NCBI GenBank assembly: GCA_937996625.1
Contig: CALKVA010000004.1
Coordinates: forward strand, 104,343-168,342
Length of the DNA: 64,000 bases
Direction: 5' to 3'
Origin: UBA5951 sp009936885
GTDB lineage: Bacteria; Pseudomonadota; Alphaproteobacteria; Puniceispirillales; Puniceispirillaceae
The notes under the pieces: generated by a model
The model's database searches: none
Told to the model about the DNA's origin: nothing
Seen by the model: only the letters and a program-made list of their open reading frames with translations
Program-made: the position numbers and the translations under genes
Shown here: positions 10,862 to 20,511 of the stretch, piece after piece
Layout: each line of letters begins with the position of its first letter
How positions within the stretch are numbered: position 1 is the stretch's first letter

Positions 10862-12046
10862 ATGACTGACGAAAACTGGCACTCAAATACTCATTTGGTC
10901 CATGCAGGTACTGCGCGAACATCAAATAATGAAACGTCAGAAGCGCTTTTTATGACATCTGGTTTTGTATATGAAAATGCAGAACAAGCGGCAGCTTCTT
11001 TTCGTAATGAGACAGATAATTTTGTTTATTCCAGATATGGAAACCCAACAACTTTGATGCTTGAAAAACGGCTTGCTAAATTGGAGGGAGCAGAAATCTG
11101 CCGTGCAACTGGCTCTGGAATGGCAGCAGTGTTTTCTGCATTAGCCTGCCAGTTATCCGCAGGAGACAGAATAGTGGCCTGCAGAGCATTATTTGGTGCA
11201 TGCTATGCTATTCTTAACAAAATTCTTCCCAAATGGGGCGTCGAAGTGGTGTTTGTTTCAGGGGGAGATGAAAAAGAATGGGAACAGGCATTAAGCATCC
11301 CAACAAAAATTGTATTTCTAGAAACACCTTCCAATCCGCTACTTCAAATTATTGATCTTAAATTTGTGTGTGCTATTGCCAAAAAAGCAGGGGCGTGTGT
11401 GATTGTTGATAACGTATTTGCAACCCCGCTATATCAGAAACCACTAGAGTTGGGAGCAGATATTGTTACCTATTCAGCAACAAAGCATATTGATGGCCAG
11501 GGCAGATTGCTGGCTGGTGCTGTTCTTGGAAATGCTGAATTTATGACAGAACAATTTCTACCTTTCTACCGTCAGACTGGCCCTACAATTAGTGCCTTTA
11601 ACGCTTGGATAATGCTAAAGTCACTTGAAACATTATCAGTACGCGTTGAACGCCAGACACAGAACGCAGCTGCAATAGCATCTGAATTAGAAATGCATAA
11701 AAAGGTTAAGAGCGTTTTTTATCCAGGCCTACCGTCACATCCAAATTATGAAATAGCAAAAAGACAGATGTCTGGTTCAGGCTCAATTGTCGCCTTTGAG
11801 ATTAATGGTGGCCGAAAGAATGCGTTTGCATTTTTAAATGCCTTAAGCGTGCATTTAATTTCTAACAATCTGGGCGATGCGAAGTCACTTGCAACCCATC
11901 CCACTAGCACAACACATCAAAATTTATCAGATCACGAAAGAGCGCTGATTGGTATAAAAGAAGGGCATTTGCGCATTTCATCTGGTCTTGAGCATAAAGA
12001 TGATTTGATTGCTGATATTTTGCAGGCGCTAAGTCATGTGTCTTAA
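10862..12046 (+). CDS. metZ: O-succinylhomoserine sulfhydrylase
   Basis: PLP enzyme that converts an activated homoserine and sulfide to homocysteine in methionine synthesis. The 394-residue protein belongs to the Cys/Met metabolism fold-type I family: YSRYGNPT near residues 56-63, ETPSNP near 154-159, and the PLP lysine K208 in YSATKHIDGQGR. The HIDGQGR form is typical of MetZ rather than of cystathionine gamma-synthase (HxGGHSD). The acyl donor (succinyl or acetyl) cannot be settled from sequence. Its stop overlaps the start of the next gene by one base (TAATG), so a DMT transporter is translated with it. Confidence 0.88.
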   Translation: MTDENWHSNTHLVHAGTARTSNNETSEALFMTSGFVYENAEQAAASFRNETDNFVYSRYGNPTTLMLEKRLAKLEGAEICRATGSGMAAVFSALACQLSAGDRIVACRALFGACYAILNKILPKWGVEVVFVSGGDEKEWEQALSIPTKIVFLETPSNPLLQIIDLKFVCAIAKKAGACVIVDNVFATPLYQKPLELGADIVTYSATKHIDGQGRLLAGAVLGNAEFMTEQFLPFYRQTGPTISAFNAWIMLKSLETLSVRVERQTQNAAAIASELEMHKKVKSVFYPGLPSHPNYEIAKRQMSGSGSIVAFEINGGRKNAFAFLNALSVHLISNNLGDAKSLATHPTSTTHQNLSDHERALIGIKEGHLRISSGLEHKDDLIADILQALSHVS

Positions 12047-12939
12047 TGATTGATAATTCTGCATTATTAGCATTGGGCGCGTCTCTTAGCTGGGTTTTCT
12101 CGCAATTATATGGGCACAAACCTGCACTTTATTATGGTTCGCTTCAATTCAATAGAATTCGAATGATTATAGCCTCCATCCTGTTAATTGGCATGATTTG
12201 GCTTACAGGCAATGATTGGCAGATAGCCTCTGATGCATGGGGATGGATTATAGCCTCAGGGATTATAGGTATTGGCTTGGGGGATTATTTTTTATTTATC
12301 GCAATGGAGCGGCTGGGACCAAGAAGAACAGGGGTTTTGTTTGCTATTAATGCGCCTGTGGCTGCTTTTCTTGCTTGGTTACTATTAAGTGAGACACTCA
12401 CATTTAACATTATATTTGCAATTATCGTTGGTTTTTCGGGAATTGTTTTGGCAGTAATATATGGCAGTCCGCGAGCTAATATTCATGATTGGGAAGTCAC
12501 AAAATCGCCACTTTGGATAGGTGTTGGCGCTGGTTTGCTTGCTGCATTAGGTCAAGCATCTGGTGTTTTATGTCTAAGGCCTGTCATGGAACAGGGGGCT
12601 GACCCATTGCAGGCAAGTCTGATACGGGTTGTTGCCGCAGGGATATTTTTATGGGCTATATTATTATTCCAAAAGAAAAAAACACTAACATGGAAAATAC
12701 CTCCTTTAAGTGTAAGTTGGCATGTTATAGCTAATGGTTTTTTTGGCTTAAGTTTTGGCCTTGTGTTATTCTTAAAGGCGTTGGAGACAGGTCAAGTTGC
12801 AAAGGTATCAATGCTAGTGGCCATAAGCCCTGTATTAATGCTTCCCTTTATTTGGTTCCAAACAAAAAAAGTTCCAGCAATGGGTGCTTGGCTAGGCGCT
12901 ATTCTGGTAGTATTGAGCTCTTGGATAATAATTCAATAA
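12046..12939 (+). CDS. EamA/DMT-family transporter
   Basis: A 297-residue membrane protein with about ten hydrophobic helices in two EamA repeats, as in drug/metabolite transporters of the RhaT/YdcZ type. The first repeat carries LGDYFLFIAMERLGPRRTGVLF and the second carries GLSFGLVLFLKALETGQVAKVS, equivalent segments of the duplicated fold (each near the end of its third helix). It overlaps metZ by one base, which suggests export or uptake of a sulfur amino acid or related metabolite, but this is only context. Substrate is unknown. Confidence 0.8.
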   Translation: MIDNSALLALGASLSWVFSQLYGHKPALYYGSLQFNRIRMIIASILLIGMIWLTGNDWQIASDAWGWIIASGIIGIGLGDYFLFIAMERLGPRRTGVLFAINAPVAAFLAWLLLSETLTFNIIFAIIVGFSGIVLAVIYGSPRANIHDWEVTKSPLWIGVGAGLLAALGQASGVLCLRPVMEQGADPLQASLIRVVAAGIFLWAILLFQKKKTLTWKIPPLSVSWHVIANGFFGLSFGLVLFLKALETGQVAKVSMLVAISPVLMLPFIWFQTKKVPAMGAWLGAILVVLSSWIIIQ

Positions 12940-12942
12940 AAA

Positions 12943-13836
12943 ATGCGTGTATCAGATAAAACCGCTTATATTTATTTATTCCTTACCATGACATTCTGGG
13001 CTGGTAATTCTATTACCGCACGCATGTTTGCAGATGATTTACCCCCATTACAGCATGCGTTTTGGCGATGGGTGATTGCCTCTTTTGTGATCCTGATAAT
13101 TTTTAGACCTCCTCTAAAGCATGATTTGCCAATAATTTGGACTTATAGATGGCCTGTTTTTTGGATTGGAACTAGTGGTATAGGGGCTTATAATACTCTG
13201 CAATATTGGGCGCTTAACTATACAACAGTTAGTAATGTAGGCCTGTTGCAAACCACGCTTCCGATTGTTTTATGCTTGTTGGAATGGCTTGTTTTTAAGG
13301 AAAAAATAACACGCACCCAGATACTAGGCATGATGGTAGCAACTATTGGCGTAGGAGTAGTTCTGATAAAAGCAAATTTTGTAAATCTGCTACATTTATC
13401 ATTTAATTTAGGGGATTTGATAATGGTGGGAGCTATTTTTGTATATGGTATTTTCTCACTGCTTATACGCTATTCTCCTAAACAGGTAAATCAATGGTCA
13501 TTTCTATGGGTGTTATTTGTTATAGGTGCATTAGAGTTATTTCCATTACAATTACTGGAATATCAGGCAGGTTATCGAATGAACCTCACTATTGGTCCTA
13601 TTCTTGGTCTAAGCTATATTATAATTGGACCTGCCCTTCTGGCGTATAAATTTTATACTTCGGCTGTTCTAACACTTGGAGCGAACCGAACCGGATTATT
13701 TTTTTACTGGTTGCCAATTGCTTCGGTCATATTAGCTATATTGATATTAGGGGAGCCATTGCAAATCTATCACCTTATTGGCTTTGTTTTGGTTGTATTT
13801 GGATTACGGTTAGGACTTGCAAAAAAAGAGGGTTAA
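12943..13836 (+). CDS. EamA/DMT-family transporter
   Basis: A second 297-residue DMT protein, three bases after the previous one, so the metZ operon contains at least two. It has about ten helices and the typical first-helix motif FWAGNSITARMFADDLPPL, followed by AFWRWVIAS. The two proteins differ clearly in sequence, so this is not a recent duplication. Substrate unknown; a role in amino acid export is a reasonable family-level guess. Confidence 0.8.
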   Translation: MRVSDKTAYIYLFLTMTFWAGNSITARMFADDLPPLQHAFWRWVIASFVILIIFRPPLKHDLPIIWTYRWPVFWIGTSGIGAYNTLQYWALNYTTVSNVGLLQTTLPIVLCLLEWLVFKEKITRTQILGMMVATIGVGVVLIKANFVNLLHLSFNLGDLIMVGAIFVYGIFSLLIRYSPKQVNQWSFLWVLFVIGALELFPLQLLEYQAGYRMNLTIGPILGLSYIIIGPALLAYKFYTSAVLTLGANRTGLFFYWLPIASVILAILILGEPLQIYHLIGFVLVVFGLRLGLAKKEG

Positions 13837-13882
13837 ATTTGGTTTTAATTTTTATTGAATGTTTAAGTGAGATAGTTAAAAA

Positions 13883-14353
13883 ATGAGTAATAAAATTATA
13901 AGATTTTTGGGCATGGCAACGCTTTTAATGACCATTATATTGGCAAGGCAAGCATCTGCTGAGAGTTTGATTGTTCCAGCCGCCGACTACACACCATTAG
14001 AGGTTATTGAGATTCAGCTGCTGGGGCTGCAGTCAGGCGATCCAGTTCAAGGAATAGAACAGGTATGGGTATTTGCACATCCTTTTAACAAGCGTGCCAC
14101 TGGACCATTAGCGCGTTTCAGGACCCTGTTCGAGATGCCTGCTTATGCACCATTGCTTGATTTGCGCAGCTACTCTATTAAAGCGGTGAGTGAAACGGCT
14201 ATTGAAAGTCAGTTTGTGGTATCAATCGTCACAAGCGATGGCGTTTCTTACGATTATTTTTGGGCTGTAGAAAAGGTGCTTGAGGGCGATCAGGCAGGAT
14301 TTTGGATGACAACAATGGTATCATCACCCCGTCAGTTAAGTCGCGCTAGTTGA
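13883..14353 (+). CDS. Small exported protein, possibly DUF4864-like
   Basis: A 156-residue protein with a signal peptide (about residues 7-26, ending RQASA/ES). The mature part has an N-terminal helix (PLEVIEIQLLGLQSGDPVQG), an FAHPFNKRATGPLARF segment, an MPAYAPLL segment and a C-terminal beta region with FWMTTMV. This order resembles the DUF4864 or SnoaL-like cone fold, but the match is by eye and weak. It overlaps the following DMT gene by four bases, so the two are translated together. Confidence 0.65.
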   Translation: MSNKIIRFLGMATLLMTIILARQASAESLIVPAADYTPLEVIEIQLLGLQSGDPVQGIEQVWVFAHPFNKRATGPLARFRTLFEMPAYAPLLDLRSYSIKAVSETAIESQFVVSIVTSDGVSYDYFWAVEKVLEGDQAGFWMTTMVSSPRQLSRAS

Positions 14354-15297
14354 CTTTTTTAGCACGCCTCCATAACCACATAACATTATTGCCAGATTCG
14401 CTGCGAGCTGGTTTATTGGTGCTATCAGGGGTGTTTTTACTTGGGTTATCTGACAATCTTGTTTTAATTGTTAATGATCAATCAGGCATCTGGCAGTTTC
14501 ATGCTATCCGAAGCATAGTTACAGCGATAATTGTTATTAGTTTTGCAAAAATTATTGGACATGATCTAAGGCCAAAGAAACCATTATTTGTGTTGATGCG
14601 CTCGGTATTTTTGAGTGGTGCTATGGTTTGCTATTTTGGGGGGCTTTCTTTTCTTTCAGTAGCAGAAGCAGGTGCTGGCCTTTTCTCCTCCCCCATATTT
14701 GTATTAATCTTCTCTGTTTTTATTTTCCGATTAAAAATAGGAATTTTTAGAGTTTTAGCAGTGGCAATCGGCAGTATTGGTGTTTATATCTTACTTCAGC
14801 CTGACTTCTCACAATTTAGGTTACTTCAGATTATCCCCCTATTTGCTGGGATGTTTTATGCCATGGCATCTCTTAGCACGCGCCATTTTTGCAAGGATGA
14901 ATCCCCACTTGGATTAACATTAGGGTATCTATCAGCTATTGGTATTATTGGAGCAATTATCGCAACATTTTTATGGCTCTTCCCAGTTAGCGGGTCAAAC
15001 ATCTCTGATATGTCCTATTTTACAACAGGCTGGCAGCCAGTAAGCCTCGCTTTTTTGGGATGGATTATAATACAATCAATTCTGACAGTTGTTGCGCTTG
15101 CCTTTTTGACAATGGCTTATCAACAAGTAGATGCTAGTTTTCTGGCTGTTTACGAGTATGGATTTTTGATTTTTGCGGCTTTTTGGGGATGGGTACTCTG
15201 GTCAACGGTGCTTGGATTGAGTGAAATTACCGGCATCATTCTGATAATGGCCGCTGGTATCATCATTATTGTCAGAACACAGCGCACAATCTCTTGA
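14350..15297 (+). CDS. EamA/DMT-family transporter
   Basis: A 315-residue membrane protein with about ten helices, the third DMT protein in this stretch. The start is a TTG at 14350 that overlaps the preceding stop (TTGA), so it probably depends on translational coupling. Segments such as FLSVAEAGAGLFSSPIFVLIFS (end of repeat one) and ALAFLTMAYQQVDASFLAVYEY (repeat two) are in the positions expected for the EamA duplication, and the pattern is closest to the S-adenosylmethionine/amino-acid exporter branch. That finer placement is a guess. Confidence 0.78.
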   Translation: MTFLARLHNHITLLPDSLRAGLLVLSGVFLLGLSDNLVLIVNDQSGIWQFHAIRSIVTAIIVISFAKIIGHDLRPKKPLFVLMRSVFLSGAMVCYFGGLSFLSVAEAGAGLFSSPIFVLIFSVFIFRLKIGIFRVLAVAIGSIGVYILLQPDFSQFRLLQIIPLFAGMFYAMASLSTRHFCKDESPLGLTLGYLSAIGIIGAIIATFLWLFPVSGSNISDMSYFTTGWQPVSLAFLGWIIIQSILTVVALAFLTMAYQQVDASFLAVYEYGFLIFAAFWGWVLWSTVLGLSEITGIILIMAAGIIIIVRTQRTIS

Positions 15298-15406
15298 TTT
15301 AACGCTGATCAAGCAATATGTTCATCGATGTGTTTAACACTAACTCAAAATAGCAGTTAATAGGTATTTAATCTCATTAGGTAAATGAACACAACGGATA
15401 TATTAA

Positions 15407-16399
15407 ATGAAAATTCTTGTGGTCTCGGATGCTTGGTATCCTCAAATTAATGGAGTGGTAAACACTATTTCTTGCACGACAACCTGTCTTGAGGAGCTTG
15501 GTCATCAGGTTATTATGTTGACGCCTGAAAAATTCAGGACAGTTCCATGCCCTACTTATCCAGAAATTCGATTATCTATTTTTCCCAAAAAAGGCGTTAA
15601 AGATTTTCTAGAAAAGCAGGATTTTGATGCCATTCATATTGCAACAGAGGGCCCGCTTGGTATTGCAACGAGAAATTATGCTGTAAAAAACAAATTAAAA
15701 TATACAACAGCCTTTCATACAAAGTTTCCTGATTATGTAAAAGCACGAACGGGCCTTCCTGTTTCGATTAGCTATGCATTTTTGCGCTGGTTTCATAAAC
15801 ACTCAGAAGCAGTCCTTGCACCAACAGGGTCTATTATTGAGGAATTGAAATACTACCGAATAGCAAATCCAGTTTATTGGCCAAGAGGTGTGGAAACACA
15901 CATTTTCACGCCCTTTTCCAATCGCAAACATAATAAAGAGCCAATATATCTTTATGTTGGGAGGATAGCTGTTGAAAAAAACATCGAAGCCTTTTTGAGC
16001 ATAAAATTAGCGGGAAGAAAAATAGTGGTTGGAGCAGGACCGTTATTATCAAAACTCAAAATGGCATATCCAGATGTAATTTTCCTTGGAGAGAAAAGTA
16101 AAAACGAGTTGCCAGAAATTTATAATCAAGCAGATGTTTTTGTGTTTCCCAGCCGCACAGATACTTTTGGCCTTGTATTGCTAGAAGCTATGGCATGTGG
16201 GGTGCCAGTTGCTGCCTTTCCGGCTGCTGCACCGATAGATGTCATTGGCAATAGTAAAGCTGGCCTGCTGTCAGAGAACCTTGCTCATGCGGTGCAGGAA
16301 GCATTGAAAATTCCGCGCAAAGTAGCAAGAGCCCATGCAGAAAGTTATTCATGGGAGGAAGCAACGCGAATGTTTCTTAAGCATCAGGCAGAAATCTAA
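15407..16399 (+). CDS. GT4-family glycosyltransferase
   Basis: A 330-residue GT-B glycosyltransferase of family 4. The N-terminal domain begins with VVSDAWYPQINGVVNT, which carries the nucleotide-sugar fold glycine motif, followed by FHTKFPDYVKAR. The C-terminal domain has YVGRIAVEKNIEAFL and the donor-binding FPSRTDTFGLVLLEAMACGVPV. This pattern is shared by mannosyl- and sulfoquinovosyl-type transferases (MgtA/SQD2) and by the transferases used to make phosphorus-free glycolipids in phosphate-starved marine bacteria. Whether it acts on lipids is inference. It is convergent with the polyphosphate genes, a suggestive but unproven phosphate link. Confidence 0.82.
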   Translation: MKILVVSDAWYPQINGVVNTISCTTTCLEELGHQVIMLTPEKFRTVPCPTYPEIRLSIFPKKGVKDFLEKQDFDAIHIATEGPLGIATRNYAVKNKLKYTTAFHTKFPDYVKARTGLPVSISYAFLRWFHKHSEAVLAPTGSIIEELKYYRIANPVYWPRGVETHIFTPFSNRKHNKEPIYLYVGRIAVEKNIEAFLSIKLAGRKIVVGAGPLLSKLKMAYPDVIFLGEKSKNELPEIYNQADVFVFPSRTDTFGLVLLEAMACGVPVAAFPAAAPIDVIGNSKAGLLSENLAHAVQEALKIPRKVARAHAESYSWEEATRMFLKHQAEI

Positions 16400-16460
16400 A
16401 CTTGCGTGCGTTACTGTAATATCAGTCACCAATATTAGTCACGAATACCATCCACGAACG

Positions 16461-17954
16461 TTAGTGATTGTAAGAAACTTGCGTATCAAGAGACAATGTA
16501 TTTCCAAAGCTTTTTAAGCGTTGCTGATTTTGAGATGTGAACAAGTTAGATGCTTGGGCAGCGATTTCACAGGTTAGTGTAGTTTTGTTAATACTTAATT
16601 CTAAAAATTTTAAGTTAGCATTTATCCCTGCACTGAAATTCAGCCCAAACCGCAAGCCAAGCCCTATAAAGTGCGCATATTGCTGTTGCGTTTTTGATAG
16701 AATAAATTCAGATGAGTGAGGCTTCTCTGTAATAGATTTAACACCATTATACCGATAAAATATGGTCAGTGAGGTCCACATACGCTCTGGATGAGACAGA
16801 CTATAAATAGGAAGTGCATTTATCTTCTCATAGGCAAGAACCGCACGCATCGACGGCTCTTCATCCCAGCAATATTCTGAAAGCAAGCATGCTGCCTTTA
16901 CCAGACGCTTGGTATTAAGCTCGCCCATATAGTTAGAGCCTGTTTCAATACAAGGCTTGATAAATTTATATAGCCCCTTATTTACGGATGAAAACCGCAA
17001 TCTGTGGGTGGCAATCTCTGAGCAGGCAACATGTAGAGGGTCTTTTTTTCGATAATGGGATAAGTCTGGTTGTTCTGAAATTTCAGTTGCAATAACCCCA
17101 TCTCGGATACTGGTTCCACTTATCACTAGATTATTTGCTTTAGAGGTCTTTAACAGACAGGAAATTATCTCAGACGCTTTTGGCATAGTTGACCGACGGC
17201 CTTCAGGAACGCCCTCCAAATCAGGTGGCTCAGAGCGAATTTGGTTCAATAGCGACTTAGTTGCCATTTTCGACATGGTAAGCGCATGCAACATACCAAG
17301 CGGGTATCTGGTTTTATGAATATATGCAGAACCCAGCGCTCTGAAACTGCCGCCTACCCCGAACAAATCTAATCCGCGTGCTTTTTTCAGCCAGTCGACT
17401 TTCTGCATCATATCGAATATCTCAGAAACAGGCTTGATACTCAAATGCCCAACATTGAGGCTTGTAGAATGAATGAGTTCCCGATTTTTTACATATACGA
17501 GTTCAAGGCTGCCTCCTCCAAGATCTGCAATAAGCCCATCACGAACATCAAAGTTAGATAAGAGCCCGATAGATACCAGATAGGCTTCTTCTTGCTGTTT
17601 TAGCACCTGAATTTTGTGATTAAGTATTTCTTGTGCAGGCTTTAGAAATGTATCAGCATTATGGGCGCGCCTCGCAGCAGCCGTTGCAACAATTTTTACA
17701 GACAAATTGGGAAGTGATTGTAGGATAGAAGAAAACCTTTGTAATGTTTCCAAGGCTTCAGCAATTCTCTTTGGTTGAAGATTATTACTTTTTTCAAGGC
17801 CTTCTCCTAGTCGGCACGTTACCCTCTCATTGAAAAGAGGAAACGGGAAGCGGCCCATGGTTTTAAAAATCACCAGCCTGATAGAGTTTGATCCAATATC
17901 AATAACCGCGATATGATTTGATAAATTAGGAGAAACCAATGAAGCTTTTGACAT
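16461..17954 (-). CDS. ppx: Exopolyphosphatase (Ppx/GppA family)
   Basis: Releases phosphate from the ends of polyphosphate or hydrolyses pppGpp. The ASKHA-fold phosphate loops are visible as IAVIDIGSNSIRLVIF near residues 14-29 and DLGGGSLELVY near residues 143-153, with the conserved GVGGSFRALG near 199-208. Its 497 residues include a C-terminal HD-like extension, as in many alphaproteobacterial homologues. It begins 14 bases after ppk ends, so the two form an operon for making and degrading polyphosphate. Which of the two Ppx/GppA activities dominates is not decided by sequence. Confidence 0.92.
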   Translation of the reverse strand: MSKASLVSPNLSNHIAVIDIGSNSIRLVIFKTMGRFPFPLFNERVTCRLGEGLEKSNNLQPKRIAEALETLQRFSSILQSLPNLSVKIVATAAARRAHNADTFLKPAQEILNHKIQVLKQQEEAYLVSIGLLSNFDVRDGLIADLGGGSLELVYVKNRELIHSTSLNVGHLSIKPVSEIFDMMQKVDWLKKARGLDLFGVGGSFRALGSAYIHKTRYPLGMLHALTMSKMATKSLLNQIRSEPPDLEGVPEGRRSTMPKASEIISCLLKTSKANNLVISGTSIRDGVIATEISEQPDLSHYRKKDPLHVACSEIATHRLRFSSVNKGLYKFIKPCIETGSNYMGELNTKRLVKAACLLSEYCWDEEPSMRAVLAYEKINALPIYSLSHPERMWTSLTIFYRYNGVKSITEKPHSSEFILSKTQQQYAHFIGLGLRFGLNFSAGINANLKFLELSINKTTLTCEIAAQASNLFTSQNQQRLKSFGNTLSLDTQVSYNH

Positions 17955-17968
17955 TCAGCTATAATCCA

Positions 17969-20080
17969 TTATTTGTCTATAACGGCAAGACTGCCTAATC
18001 CAGACAAGCTTGGATTTTGCATAAAATAGTTATGTGATGAAAAACCAACTCCAGCTTCGTCGCGCTTTTTATATTGTCCATCTGATTGAAGCTCCCAGCA
18101 GTTACTCGTATCTTGCAATAATGCGACCATTACCTGTTTTAAAACTTGCGCTCTAACTGTTTTATTTTCGAGAGGTATAAAAACCTCAACACGTCGATGC
18201 AAATTGCGAGGCATTAAATCAGCGGATGCCATTACAACGATATTCTTATCAGATAGAAATTCGCCGCCATTTGCGAAAACATATACTCTGGAATGTTCCA
18301 GAAACCTGCCAATAATGGAGGTAACCTCAATGTTATCCGACAAGCCTTTAACCTTCGGTCTCAGGCAACAAATTCCGCGAATAATAAGTCGGATTTTAAC
18401 CCCCGCCTGAGAGGCGTCATATAATTTTTCGATTATATTTTTATCAACAAGTGCATTTGCCTTAATCCAAATACCAGCGGACTTTCCTGCTTTTGCGGCC
18501 TTAATTTCAGAATCTATATGTGTTTCCAACCAATTTTCTGAAAAAAATGGTGAGATAATGACCTTTTCAAACTTATGTGGCTTAACATGGCTAGTTAGAT
18601 AATTAAAAATATGCCAAGCATCGCGGCAAAGGTCTGGGTTGCAAGTAAAATAAGAAAAATCAGCATAGATTTTGGCTGTTACAGGGTGATAATTACCAGT
18701 TCCGAAATGAGCGTAAGATACCAGCTGTTCAGCCTCAAGGCGTGTTATCAGGGATAATTTTGCGTGGATTTTCATATTTGCAAGACCATAGGCAACCTGA
18801 ACGCCTGCGCGCTCAAGCCGCCCTGCAAGTTGAATGTTATTCTCCTCGTCAAAACGTGCTTTTATTTCTATAAGTGCTGACACATTTTTCCCATTTTCAG
18901 CAGCGGTAACAAGTGCTTTTACAATAGGGGAGTCAGCAGAGGTTCGATATAGCGTTTGACGCACCGTTAATACTTGCGGGTCTACTGCGGCTTGCTGCAA
19001 AAATCGCAGAACAACATCGAAACTTTCATAGGGATGTTGAATAATAATATCTTTATTGTGGATAGCAGCAAAACAATTGCCTTTAAAATCCATAATACGT
19101 TGCGGAAAACGGGCATCATAGGGCTTAAAAAAAAGAGATGAATTAAGAAAGCTTAGAAATTTAGAAAAATCAGTAATGCCTATATGTCCAGATGCAATAG
19201 TTATCTGGTTTTCGCGCAAACGCATCTCCTGACTAAAAAATTTAACAGCATCGCTTGATAACCCGTCTGAGACAGTCAAGCTTACACTATTTCCACGTCT
19301 TCTTGCACGAAGGGCGGTTTCAAATTGTCGAATTAAATCGTCAGCTTCGTCATCAATCTCAATCTCAGAGTCCCGAAGTAATCGAAATATTCCCGAGCTC
19401 TTAATGGAATGATGTGGATAAATGATATTGATAAATATTTTAATCACAGTCTCGATGCATACGATGCGAATTTCTTCGCTTGGGAGTTTAACAAAACGCT
19501 GAATATTCTCTGGGATCAAAATTACCGATTTTATTATTTCGCCCGTTGCTGTTCGCAATTCAAAAAATACGCATTTTCCTTTATTCTGAATAAATGGGAA
19601 TGGGTGCGAAGGATCAAGGGTGGTGGGTGCAAGTAACGGGAGTATATGCATCTCATACCAATTTTTGAGCCAGTTAATATCTCCATGAGATAAATTTGTT
19701 TCTTCAATTAGAGACACGCCCATTTTAGTGCATTCTTTTAATAAAGCGCTAAGCTGTTCACGCTGGGTGGTTTCTAATTGTTTTGCTCTTTTAGTAATTT
19801 GTAGAATGAGATTATCAATAGATATGTTTTGCTCAGGTAGTGTTGTAAATCCGCGGGTTCTTAGTTGATACAAGCCAGCAAGCCGAATCATATAAAATTC
19901 ATCAAGATTATTGGCAGCTATTGAAACAAATCGCAAACGCTCACCCAATGGAAGGGTGGTGTCAAAAGAGTTTGCTAACACACGCTCATTGAATGCCAGC
20001 CAGCTTAGTTCACGGTTAAAAAAAGTATCATCTTTGTCGTTAAGATTGAGAAGAGGTTTTGTTTTTGGAATGCTACTCAT
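17969..20080 (-). CDS. ppk1: Polyphosphate kinase 1
   Basis: Membrane-associated enzyme that reversibly transfers the gamma phosphate of ATP to polyphosphate. The 703-residue product has the expected domains: the N-terminal region with FFNRELSWLAFNERVL near 20-35 and NNLDEFYMIR near 57-66, the head domain, and two phospholipase D-like domains. The autophosphorylated histidine lies in MKIHAKLSLI and the second in FLEHSRVYVF. The C-terminus HRRVEVFIPL is typical. It is first in a minus-strand operon with ppx. The ATG at 20080 is followed upstream by a 431-base gap shared with a divergent iron-type permease. Confidence 0.96.
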   Translation of the reverse strand: MSSIPKTKPLLNLNDKDDTFFNRELSWLAFNERVLANSFDTTLPLGERLRFVSIAANNLDEFYMIRLAGLYQLRTRGFTTLPEQNISIDNLILQITKRAKQLETTQREQLSALLKECTKMGVSLIEETNLSHGDINWLKNWYEMHILPLLAPTTLDPSHPFPFIQNKGKCVFFELRTATGEIIKSVILIPENIQRFVKLPSEEIRIVCIETVIKIFINIIYPHHSIKSSGIFRLLRDSEIEIDDEADDLIRQFETALRARRRGNSVSLTVSDGLSSDAVKFFSQEMRLRENQITIASGHIGITDFSKFLSFLNSSLFFKPYDARFPQRIMDFKGNCFAAIHNKDIIIQHPYESFDVVLRFLQQAAVDPQVLTVRQTLYRTSADSPIVKALVTAAENGKNVSALIEIKARFDEENNIQLAGRLERAGVQVAYGLANMKIHAKLSLITRLEAEQLVSYAHFGTGNYHPVTAKIYADFSYFTCNPDLCRDAWHIFNYLTSHVKPHKFEKVIISPFFSENWLETHIDSEIKAAKAGKSAGIWIKANALVDKNIIEKLYDASQAGVKIRLIIRGICCLRPKVKGLSDNIEVTSIIGRFLEHSRVYVFANGGEFLSDKNIVVMASADLMPRNLHRRVEVFIPLENKTVRAQVLKQVMVALLQDTSNCWELQSDGQYKKRDEAGVGFSSHNYFMQNPSLSGLGSLAVIDK

Positions 20081-20234
20081 ATTAGCTCAGTTCTTTCAAT
20101 GATTTGGAATTAGCTAAAAATAACCATAAAGTGGATTCGTTTCACAAGGTACAATATTCTGGCATCGGACTCAATCAACAAGCATTTACTATCAAGTCCT
20201 TTTTTACATTCAGATAAACAAAATTGTGATACCA

Positions 20235-20255
20235 GAATGATATTGAAAATCATTC
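20235..20255. promoter_or_regulatory. Fur-like palindrome
   Basis: GAATGAT at 20235-20241 and its exact reverse complement ATCATTC at 20249-20255 are separated by seven bases. The 21-base element resembles the classical Fur site (alternating GATAAT-type hexamers) and lies in the gap between ppk and an iron-type permease. It supports metal regulation by Fur, Mur or Irr, though the spacing to the permease start is 257 bases. The rest of the 20081-20511 gap is AT-rich with one possible micro-ORF. Confidence 0.6.
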
Positions 20256-20321
20256 TTGGCTATGGCATGGGTAAGCTTAATTATTGTTTAAATCTCAATT
20301 AGGCCTTTTTAAAGGATAAGT

Positions 20322-20387
20322 ATGACATTTCTTATACTAATTAAGGTCATCACTGTTCGTTTGCTTCTAACACTCTATTTTAAATAA
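20322..20387 (+). CDS. Possible 21-residue hydrophobic peptide
   Basis: An ATG at 20322, preceded by AAAGGATAAG, opens a 21-codon frame encoding MTFLILIKVITVRLLLTLYF plus a final Lys. It would be a single membrane-spanning peptide, downstream of the Fur-like site and upstream of the permease. It could be a leader peptide or a real small membrane protein. With no homologue information and so short a frame, chance is a serious alternative. Confidence 0.2.
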   Translation: MTFLILIKVITVRLLLTLYFK

Positions 20388-20511
20388 CGCTGGATATAAG
20401 CCAGATATAAGATAGCGTCACAGAAGGAACTCAAAGCTGTTACGGTACAACCGAAATGCTTTGCGAATTAATCGATAAAGCAGATGAAAGACCAAATTCA
20501 ACGGCACTTAA

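Noticed and set aside
12046..15297. The three DMT transporters as a recent tandem duplication
   Set aside because: The proteins differ strongly along their length, so they are old paralogues of a large family.
16418..16443. Imperfect 12-base direct repeat after the glycosyltransferase gene
   Set aside because: Two copies only, AT-rich, in a convergent gap; no sign of function or of a mobile element.
20267..20296. Nine-codon frame just after the Fur-like palindrome
   Set aside because: Too short and without a ribosome binding site to be credible.
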